Below are positions 58,128-64,000 of a stretch of DNA of 64,000 nucleotides, in pieces. The notes beneath the pieces are model-generated. The model did not search any database. It had not been told where the DNA came from and worked only from the letters and a program-made list of their open reading frames with translations. The DNA is taken from the NCBI RefSeq assembly GCF_000967495.1, contig NZ_JXXU01000011.1, positions 124,001 to 188,000 on the forward strand. The letters run 5' to 3'. A program made the position numbers and the translations under genes. Origin of the DNA: Vibrio neptunius. Its GTDB lineage: Bacteria; Pseudomonadota; Gammaproteobacteria; Enterobacterales; Vibrionaceae. Within the stretch, counting starts at the first letter, position 1. The number at the start of each line of letters is the position of its first letter.

Positions 58128-58901
58128 ATGAAAAAGTTGATCCCACTGCTACTTCTGGTTGTCGCTATGCCATCTTGGGCAAAACGCCAGTTTGATATAG
58201 AAGTGATCATTTTTAAGCGCGCGGTTAATCCAGAACAGACTGCTGAATCTTGGCCAAACGCAGTCCCTGATATTTCAATGAAGAGAGTCGGAAACTTGAA
58301 TGATACTGGCTACCGCGCTCAAAAAGGAGTCTCGCTGCTGCCAGCGTCTTCATACAAGCTTAACCCTCAAGTTCGAAAACTGAAAAATCATGCGGGGTTC
58401 AAAGTTCTGCTGCACACCGCATGGCGCCAAGGAGACGGTAATCGCTACGTCGCCCCGACATTCCATATTCAAGCGGGTCGAGACTTCTCAGGCCAATTCA
58501 TGCCTGACGGTTCTCAAAGAGCATCAGAGACTAGTACAGAAGTCATTAACGGAGTTACTGAAGAAAGCATTGCATCGCCACTTTATGAATTGGATGGCAA
58601 ATTGCAAGTTTACGTCGAGCACTACCTGTATGCAGATGTTAAGCTGGATTTGAAAGCACCAAGTGTAAGGGATATAACATTCGAAGCAAAACCTCTTGAG
58701 TTTACTCCAACTAACGACGTGACTGCCGAAAACACGGTTCAAGTCGGCTTAATGGAAGATGTGACGCCGATGGTACACACCGAAGAGTTTCTAAAGAGTT
58801 ACCGCATGGACCAAAAGCGCCGTATGCGCAGCACAGAAACCCACTTCTTAGATCACCCTTTGCTTGGGATGATCATTCAGGTGCGCCGTGTCGCGCAATA
58901 A
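58128..58901 (+). CDS. csiV: Peptidoglycan-binding protein CsiV
   Basis: A 257-residue periplasmic protein with a signal peptide (1-18). The mature domain matches CsiV, the Vibrio cell-shape protein that stimulates peptidoglycan assembly through LpoA and PBP1a and is needed for survival in the presence of D-amino acids. It starts RQFDIEVIIFKR and ends near HPLLGMIIQVRRV. Its own ribosome site GATGGAG precedes it, 55 bases after mfd. Confidence 0.9.
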   Translation: MKKLIPLLLLVVAMPSWAKRQFDIEVIIFKRAVNPEQTAESWPNAVPDISMKRVGNLNDTGYRAQKGVSLLPASSYKLNPQVRKLKNHAGFKVLLHTAWRQGDGNRYVAPTFHIQAGRDFSGQFMPDGSQRASETSTEVINGVTEESIASPLYELDGKLQVYVEHYLYADVKLDLKAPSVRDITFEAKPLEFTPTNDVTAENTVQVGLMEDVTPMVHTEEFLKSYRMDQKRRMRSTETHFLDHPLLGMIIQVRRVAQ

Positions 58902-58920
58902 TCTGAAATAAGTCACAGTC

Positions 58921-58946
58921 AACAGCCCTTTAAGGGCTGTTTTTTG
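58921..58946 (+). terminator. Terminator after csiV
   Basis: AACAGCCCTT/AAGGGCTGTT stem followed by TTTT, 19 bases past the csiV stop and just before the next gene's ribosome site. Confidence 0.8.
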
Positions 58947-58959
58947 ATAAAGGAGCGTT

Positions 58960-59508
58960 ATGGGTCCGGATTACCACATCATTACACCTAGGTTGGTTTT
59001 AAAACTGATACCTCAAGAAGATGCAAAAACACTGGCTCAATGTGTCCTTCAATCTCCCAGCCTTCACCGCTGGATAGATTGGTGCCATGACAAGTTCACG
59101 ATTCAAGAAGCAGAACGTTTTATTCTCGCCACTCGCTTGAATTGGATCAAATCGGAAGCTTACGGTTTCGGTCTTTATCGTCGTAGTGACCATGCGCTAA
59201 TTGGTATGGTGGCAATCAACGAGTTCTACCACACCTTTAATATGGCCAGTTTGGGTTATTGGCTGCATGACTCATATCACAAACAAGGCTATGCGAAAGA
59301 AGCTTTGGATGCCTTGATAGAATTTTGCTTCGCTCAGCTTAAGATCACGCGGATTGAAATCGTTTGTGACCCCGACAATATTCCAAGTCAGCAACTGGCA
59401 GAATCCTGTGGTGCGCAATTTGAAGTAAGTGCTGAAAACCGCTATTTGTTCAATGGGCAACCTAAGCAAGGGCTGGTCTATTCCATAATTCCGACCAACA
59501 ACTCCTAA
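58960..59508 (+). CDS. GNAT family N-acetyltransferase (RimJ/RimL type)
   Basis: A 182-residue GNAT protein with the RimJ/RimL-like opening (ITPRLVLKL) and the acetyl-CoA motif around YHKQGYAKEALDAL (Q/R-x-x-G-x-G/A). These enzymes acetylate N-terminal amines, often of ribosomal proteins, though targets vary. AAAGGAG is upstream, directly after the csiV terminator. Confidence 0.86.
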   Translation: MGPDYHIITPRLVLKLIPQEDAKTLAQCVLQSPSLHRWIDWCHDKFTIQEAERFILATRLNWIKSEAYGFGLYRRSDHALIGMVAINEFYHTFNMASLGYWLHDSYHKQGYAKEALDALIEFCFAQLKITRIEIVCDPDNIPSQQLAESCGAQFEVSAENRYLFNGQPKQGLVYSIIPTNNS

Positions 59509-59592
59509 TTGTAAGAGCCATCAAGAGCCTTTGGCCAAGGCTGCAAAGTATCATTATGCAATGTTCATCAACTTACTAAATTAGAACATGCA

Positions 59593-59618
59593 AAAAAGAG
59601 CACCCCACAGTGCTCTTT
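59593..59618. terminator. Hairpin terminator between GNAT gene and ndh
   Basis: AAAGAGCAC/GTGCTCTTT stem with a CCCACA loop, A- and T-flanked. It lies between convergent genes ending at 59508 and 59638. Confidence 0.7.
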
Positions 59619-59637
59619 CATTGTTAACGCTTTTTGA

Positions 59638-60927
59638 TTAGTGCAGTTTAAGGTTTGGACGAAGCACCCGATTTATCCGCCCCATCAAAATAATCAAGGC
59701 GGTTTTGAACACACCATGCAACGCCATTTGATGTAAACGATACAAGGATATATAAACCACTCGAGCAATGCGTCCTTCCACCATCATAGAGCCTTTAGTT
59801 AAGTTACCCATCAGGCTACCTACTGTTGAAAACTGGCTCAAGGAAACTAAGGAGCCTTTATCCTTGTAGATATAGGCTTTCATTTCACGACCGTTCAATT
59901 TAGCAACGATATTGGAAAATGCGCAGCTTGCCATTTGGTGAGCAGCCTGAGCACGTGGAGGCACAAATGAGCCATCAGCTTGCGTACACTGAGCTAAGTC
60001 ACCGATGACAAAAATATCGTCATCCAGTGTCGTTTGTAACGTATCTTTCACCACAAGCTGGTTAATACGATTCGTTTCTAAGCCACCTATATCTTTAACG
60101 AAGTCAGGCGCTTTGATACCTGCAGCCCAAACCATAATTTGAGCTGGGATCTTTTCACCCTCTTTAGTAATAAGACCATCTTTACCAGCTTCAGTGATCA
60201 TAGTGGTGGTACGCACATTCACCCCTAACTTCGTCAGCTCATGATGCGCGGCACTGGAGATTCTTGGAGGCAGAGCGGGAAGAATTCGCTCACCAGCTTC
60301 AATTAAGTTGACGTTAAGCTTGCTAGAGTCAAGGTCGCCAAAACCATAAGTGCGAAGCTCTTTGACTGCATGATGAAGCTCTGCGGAGAGTTCAACGCCA
60401 GTCGCACCAGCACCGACGATAGCAATATCCACCGTACCATGACCATGTTTGGCATGCAGCTTGAGAAACTCATTGTTCATCTCAGTTCTAAATTTATAAG
60501 CTTGCTCTGTACTATCGAGGAAAATACAGTGCTCCCTGACGCCCGGGGTATTGAAGTCATTAGAAGTCGAGCCCAACGCCATAACAAGGATGTCGTATTC
60601 AAGCTCACGGCTTGGCATCAAAAGCTCATCATGCTCATCTCTGAGTTCGCCTAGCCTGATCACTTTACGTTCTCTGTCGATGTCTTCAAGACTCCCCATT
60701 TGGAAATCAAAATGATGGTTTTTTGCATGAGCACGATAGCTAAGGGCGTCGACGCCCTCATCCAATGACCCTGTCGCTACCTCATGCAATAGAGGTTTCC
60801 ACAAGTGACTGGCCTTACGGTCGACCAATGTCACTTTCGCTCTCTTTTTTCTACCCAGTGTACGACCAAGTTTGGTCACAAGCTCAAGTCCGCCTGCACC
60901 ACCGCCTATTACGATAATTCGAGTCAC
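59638..60927 (-). CDS. ndh: Type II NADH dehydrogenase
   Basis: A 429-residue single-subunit, non-proton-pumping NADH:quinone oxidoreductase. It carries two Rossmann motifs (GGGAGGLEL near the N-terminus and [13 protein letters not shown] near 170-182) and a C-terminal membrane-attachment region. Its upstream gap carries an exact FNR box, matching the known repression of ndh under anaerobiosis in E. coli. Confidence 0.96.
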   Translation of the reverse strand: MTRIIVIGGGAGGLELVTKLGRTLGRKKRAKVTLVDRKASHLWKPLLHEVATGSLDEGVDALSYRAHAKNHHFDFQMGSLEDIDRERKVIRLGELRDEHDELLMPSRELEYDILVMALGSTSNDFNTPGVREHCIFLDSTEQAYKFRTEMNNEFLKLHAKHGHGTVDIAIVGAGATGVELSAELHHAVKELRTYGFGDLDSSKLNVNLIEAGERILPALPPRISSAAHHELTKLGVNVRTTTMITEAGKDGLITKEGEKIPAQIMVWAAGIKAPDFVKDIGGLETNRINQLVVKDTLQTTLDDDIFVIGDLAQCTQADGSFVPPRAQAAHQMASCAFSNIVAKLNGREMKAYIYKDKGSLVSLSQFSTVGSLMGNLTKGSMMVEGRIARVVYISLYRLHQMALHGVFKTALIILMGRINRVLRPNLKLH

Positions 60928-61163
60928 AACAACTTTCCTCTAAAGATAAAAACTAGGTTTCGAGTCGAAGAGTTCGCCCCGATGAAATTGTGTAATATTG
61001 GCCAATCTGCTGAACCAGGTTCAGTCTTAGGATTAAATGGGCCAGTAGAGGTTTATGCGTAAAATACAGCGCGAAAATTGGACTAATAGTCTGATGACTC
61101 CAAACTACGAGCTCAGGCTCTAGCTTAAAATGGACGAATTTTAAGATTCGCTCTCAATTTTTT

Positions 61164-61177
61164 TTGATATTTATCAA
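61164..61177. promoter_or_regulatory. Exact FNR box upstream of ndh
   Basis: TTGATATTTATCAA matches TTGATN4ATCAA at every defined position. It is 237 bases before the ndh ATG. In E. coli FNR represses ndh; here regulation by FNR is an inference from the site and position. Confidence 0.6.
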
Positions 61178-61216
61178 CAAATTTATAGTTGATTCATTAT
61201 ATCGGCCGGAGTGTAC

Positions 61217-61237
61217 CGCGCAACCATATATTGCGCG
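61217..61237. repeat. CGCGCAA/TTGCGCG inverted repeat
   Basis: Two perfect 7-base arms around CCATATA, in the ndh upstream region. It is a candidate operator or leader hairpin with no recognised factor. Confidence 0.4.
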
Positions 61238-61281
61238 AATCACACTTAATTTTTCCTTAATGTCTATTTAGATGCATAACG

Positions 61282-61314
61282 AAAAAGCGACGTGCTCTAT
61301 TGACGTCGCTTTTC
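61282..61314 (-). terminator. Terminator after ycfP
   Basis: The stem AAAAGCGACGT / ACGTCGCTTTTT, read on the minus strand, is 25 bases after the ycfP stop. Confidence 0.85.
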
Positions 61315-61338
61315 AAGAAACTGAGTTAGAAATGAAGT

Positions 61339-61881
61339 TTAGCTATCTGCTTTAAACGCCTTAATGGTCTGCAGATGTTGAGAGATTTTCTTAAACTTAT
61401 GAGTCTCATTTTCATCCCAGATAATTTGGTAATGTTTCTCAAGTGCCTGAGCCGTTTGGCGGTTGTCATGCACCTCATCATCTTTAGATAGGATCACCAA
61501 ACACCGGTCTTTGTTTTTGCTACGAAATTCTTCGACACATTTTGTGGCTATGTCTTCATACTCTTCAGGACGATCTATCCGTCCTTGCATGTTGTTTTCC
61601 GGATGCAAGTTAGGGTTAAAAATCACCTGCTTAATACCACACAAAAAACCAATACGCTCCGACCAATATCCCCCCAGACCGACACCACAAACAATGGCTT
61701 CACGGTCGCCAGATTGCTCTATCGCTTTGTGGACCTCTTTGAGTAGGTGCTGCATATCATGCTTGGGGTGTAAAGTACTGTAGCTGATAAAACGGACATC
61801 ATCGTCGATAAACTGCAGTTGAAGCACTTTTTCGTGGTTACCCGGACTCGTTGAGTCGAAACCATGTAAGTAAATAATCAT
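61339..61881 (-). CDS. ycfP: YcfP family protein (UPF0227)
   Basis: A 180-residue alpha/beta-hydrolase-fold protein, closely colinear with E. coli YcfP ([20 protein letters not shown] start; [15 protein letters not shown] end). The nucleophile-elbow reads GVGLGGYW, with Gly where an esterase would have Ser, so ordinary hydrolase activity is doubtful. It sits between thiK-like and ndh, as in enterobacteria but without nagZ between. Confidence 0.92.
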   Translation of the reverse strand: MIIYLHGFDSTSPGNHEKVLQLQFIDDDVRFISYSTLHPKHDMQHLLKEVHKAIEQSGDREAIVCGVGLGGYWSERIGFLCGIKQVIFNPNLHPENNMQGRIDRPEEYEDIATKCVEEFRSKNKDRCLVILSKDDEVHDNRQTAQALEKHYQIIWDENETHKFKKISQHLQTIKAFKADS

Positions 61882-61980
61882 TCTATCACCCTCAATTCTT
61901 GTCAGCTTAATCTACCATGATTTGTAAGGTTTTAAAGTCAGCGACTAGAATTCACTGTTTACGTCGTTCAAACAGTGATC

Positions 61981-62835
61981 TCAACTGCAAAATGTGTCAC
62001 GCAAAGCTTGTGCTTGAGTAAGATAATGCTCATCTCCCCAAAGCTGAAAGGCCAACAAATACCAAAGCATTGCCATCATAGTTGCTCTAGGTTGCCAAGC
62101 AATGACGCCTTCAACCCAGTCATCCACACCTTCAATCTCTCTCAGTTGGCAGTAGCGGTAAACCGACTCCAAGGGCTTTTCATCGACCACTCCTATACTC
62201 AGCGTCAGATCTAGCCTAGGATCAGCAATCGCAGCATACTCCCAATCTATGACTCGATTTCCGTCAGCGTGTTTGACCATGTTATAACCCGCCAAATCAA
62301 AGTGACACAACGTATTACCGACATCCGCCAAACTTGGAACGCCACGCCATTGTTGATAAATTTCAAGATAGTCATCAGACCTTAACTCTTCACGAAGTAG
62401 CATCCAGTAGTGGTCAACACGTGCTGTAAAGTTAAATGGAGCGACAGGCACTCTTGTCGTATCTAAATGGTGGATTTTGATCATCATTTTTAACAACGAG
62501 TCAAAGGACAACTCATTACTCAACGACTCTCCTTCAATCCATTCAACCAACAACCCTTGTTCGTTGATATGGAGTGCTTTCGGCGCAAGATGGGAATCTT
62601 CTATCGCTGTCAGAATTTGATATTCCTGAAAACGGGAAATGGAAAAAGCTTTGGTTATCGAGGTATTGGGGCGCCAGACAAAACAATCGCCGCTTTGGGT
62701 GACAACCTTCCAGCAGCGATTAGTAAGGCCTCCAGTCAGCGTTTGAGCGTAATCCGGAGAGAGAGAAAAGAAGTGATCTAATGACTTTAACGAACCGTCT
62801 AGCTGACATGCCTCATGCCACGACATCCTTGCCAT
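61981..62835 (-). CDS. Choline/aminoglycoside-kinase-fold phosphotransferase, ThiK-like
   Basis: A 284-residue kinase-fold protein of the APH family. The catalytic loop HFDLAGYN (H178, D180, N185) and the metal Asp in VIDWEYAA (D197) are intact; the N-lobe is short. Position after lpoB and near ycfP matches E. coli thiK (thiamine kinase), but the sequence alone does not prove thiamine specificity; other small hydroxyl substrates are possible. GGAG lies seven bases ahead of ATG 62835. Confidence 0.78.
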   Translation of the reverse strand: MARMSWHEACQLDGSLKSLDHFFSLSPDYAQTLTGGLTNRCWKVVTQSGDCFVWRPNTSITKAFSISRFQEYQILTAIEDSHLAPKALHINEQGLLVEWIEGESLSNELSFDSLLKMMIKIHHLDTTRVPVAPFNFTARVDHYWMLLREELRSDDYLEIYQQWRGVPSLADVGNTLCHFDLAGYNMVKHADGNRVIDWEYAAIADPRLDLTLSIGVVDEKPLESVYRYCQLREIEGVDDWVEGVIAWQPRATMMAMLWYLLAFQLWGDEHYLTQAQALRDTFCS

Positions 62836-62853
62836 AAATCACTCCTTTAAAGA

Positions 62854-63444
62854 TTAAAGACCTAAGAAGCTCTTAGACTCTTGTTTGCGGATTTCAGTTT
62901 CATCTGCCCACTCAATCAGGCCTGTTTCTAAATCCATAAGACGCATTGTCATTTTGTAGTATACATCCTTATCACTGCCGCCTGCTTTAGCGATACTTGC
63001 TAGGTTGCCATAAAGCATGTACTGGGCACCAACCATCTTACCAAACTGAATCGCTGTGCTCTGGTTCACTAGCTCGTCATTGTTTTGGAAGTTAAGTTGA
63101 TCACGAACAGACTCTACACGGTCCATATCAACGAAGCGGAACTTGCCTGAATTGAGCATTTTAGTGCTAATAGTATCGGTAATGGATTCAGTATCAATGT
63201 GCTCGCTTGTCTTGTTCTTGATTCGTTCAACAAAAACAATTGGACGAGAGTCACGAGTGATTGCAGATACCGAGCCAGACATCATCATGCTGTCGACCAT
63301 TTCACCGGCAATTTTTTGCAGATCTGTTGAGCCAAAATCAATCGTTGTAGTCTCAACCGCCTGTGCATCACCGTAGCTGACTTTATTAGAACAACCGCCT
63401 AGGATGACAGCCAAGCCAAGTAATGCGATAACACTTTTTTTCAT
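62854..63444 (-). CDS. lpoB: Penicillin-binding protein activator LpoB
   Basis: A 196-residue lipoprotein (lipobox LGGC, C18 lipidated) that in E. coli reaches through peptidoglycan to activate PBP1B. Residues 30-196 match the LpoB domain (FVERIKNKTSEHID, QYMLYGNLASI). The linker after C18 is short compared with E. coli LpoB, so its reach across the periplasm may differ. It is the middle gene of the ycfL-lpoB-thiK-like operon. Confidence 0.9.
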   Translation of the reverse strand: MKKSVIALLGLAVILGGCSNKVSYGDAQAVETTTIDFGSTDLQKIAGEMVDSMMMSGSVSAITRDSRPIVFVERIKNKTSEHIDTESITDTISTKMLNSGKFRFVDMDRVESVRDQLNFQNNDELVNQSTAIQFGKMVGAQYMLYGNLASIAKAGGSDKDVYYKMTMRLMDLETGLIEWADETEIRKQESKSFLGL

Positions 63445-63517
63445 TCTTGGTTCCTCAAATCTTTATAGAATCTTGTGTTATGAATGTATGACTAAAGTTA
63501 GTGGACTTTAGTTCGAT

Positions 63518-63907
63518 TTAGTTATCATTTTCGCGAATCTGAACGCGGAACTGCGTGCCATTCGGATTCACTGAAACTTCAGAAAGAGCGATCGTTTCCA
63601 TACCTCGAATGATCGCTTGACGCCATGGGCCCAGCTTGTTGTTCACTTCAAGACCGTTGTCGTCGTACCAGTAAAAGCGGTACTGAATATGCTGATCGCC
63701 TTTGTATTGACTCGCTAGTCGAACAATGCCTCGAGCACGGCCATCTACTTGAGCGGTTGAAATGTCTTCAATTTGTAAGCGTCCTGATAGAACGTTGTCA
63801 CCAAACAAGACGGTTTGCGACTGACCGTCAATACGTAACCCAGCGGTATTACTAGAACAACCAACCATCACCAAAGCAGCTATCGCTGCCATAAGCCATT
63901 TTTTCAT
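63518..63907 (-). CDS. ycfL: YcfL family lipoprotein
   Basis: A 129-residue predicted lipoprotein (lipobox MVGC, C17) of the YcfL/DUF1425 family: a small beta-rich domain (IQYRFYWYDDNG). Function is unknown. Its ATG overlaps the stop of the upstream gene (ATGA). It precedes lpoB with a 73-base gap. Confidence 0.87.
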   Translation of the reverse strand: MKKWLMAAIAALVMVGCSSNTAGLRIDGQSQTVLFGDNVLSGRLQIEDISTAQVDGRARGIVRLASQYKGDQHIQYRFYWYDDNGLEVNNKLGPWRQAIIRGMETIALSEVSVNPNGTQFRVQIRENDN

Positions 63908-64000
63908 CGAATTTTTCCTAACTGTTTATGCCAAATTGTAGCACTGACTCCCTGACGAGAGACCCAAACTAAAGCTGTTCGCCCTTCTTCTACATCAAAT
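63904..64000 (-). CDS. C-terminal end of the gene upstream of ycfL (partial)
   Basis: An open frame entering from the right edge gives 31 residues (ends WHKQLGKIR) and stops with a TGA that overlaps the ycfL ATG by the ATGA arrangement, a sign of translational coupling. The product cannot be identified from this end alone; by operon position it is probably another lipoprotein-operon member. Confidence 0.6.
   Translation of the reverse strand, partial: FDVEEGRTALVWVSRQGVSATIWHKQLGKIR

Larger units (their letters stand above)
60928..61338. other. ndh upstream regulatory region
   Basis: This 411-base gap between ycfP and ndh (both minus strand) contains no gene. It holds the FNR box at 61164-61177, the CGCGCAA/TTGCGCG inverted repeat at 61217-61237 and the ycfP terminator at 61282-61314. 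Confidence 0.65.

Overview
The window looks like chromosome 1 of a Vibrio species. The evidence is gene content and order. Characteristic Vibrio genes include tfoX, hexR, the PLP-type aspartate decarboxylase panP, the c-di-GMP-era PilZ gene next to mfd, and csiV. They sit beside gammaproteobacterial housekeeping blocks (ygiQ, serC, pflB/pflA, yfbU, yeaG-yeaH-ycgB, kdsB-ycaR-lpxK-msbA, comEC, lolCDE, mfd, ndh-ycfP-thiK-lpoB-ycfL). Base composition looks moderate (mid-40s % GC by eye). No rRNA, tRNA, CRISPR array or insertion sequence was recognised.

Layout. 1-20 kb is a signalling and regulation block: a PAS-GGDEF-EAL-CBS phosphodiesterase, YgiQ, a chemoreceptor with a duplicated sensor, SerC, a DUF945 protein, a two-gene phosphorelay (kinase with a dead receiver plus a lone intact receiver), a small outer-membrane barrel, TfoX, an HDOD protein, lysine exporter LysO, PanP and HexR. 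19.7-22.5 kb looks like an accessory insert between hexR and grxA. It holds an iron-alcohol-dehydrogenase-like protein that has lost metal ligands and an orphan ADP-ribosyltransferase-like protein, within about 1 kb of gene-free DNA. 22.5-28 kb has grxA, ybjL and a basic-amino-acid ABC importer operon. 28-38 kb is built around anaerobic pyruvate metabolism: a DUF3360 transporter with a long structured leader, pflB, an LpxR-like deacylase, a chemoreceptor, pflA, a CbiM-like membrane protein and yfbU. 39-44 kb is the prkA/yeaH/spoVR stress operon. 44-54 kb covers lipid A and KDO synthesis and export, ComEC, and lipoprotein sorting (LolCDE). 54-64 kb has PilZ-mfd, csiV, a GNAT, ndh with an exact FNR-type box upstream, ycfP, thiK-like, lpoB, ycfL and the end of one more lipoprotein-operon gene.

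How the genes work together. There are envelope-biogenesis themes (LpxK, MsbA, KdsB, LolCDE, LpoB, CsiV, LpxR) and natural-transformation themes (TfoX regulator, ComEC channel). Anaerobic/redox control is represented by PflB/PflA, the Ndh FNR box and HexR. Several start codons were moved inward from the longest frame where a ribosome binding site or family alignment decided it. One real 59-residue gene (ycaR) lies between lpxK and kdsB. The strongest candidate for something undescribed is the orphan ART-like gene at 21448-22008. Next are the metal-ligand-less dehydrogenase beside it and the structured leader before the DUF3360 transporter.
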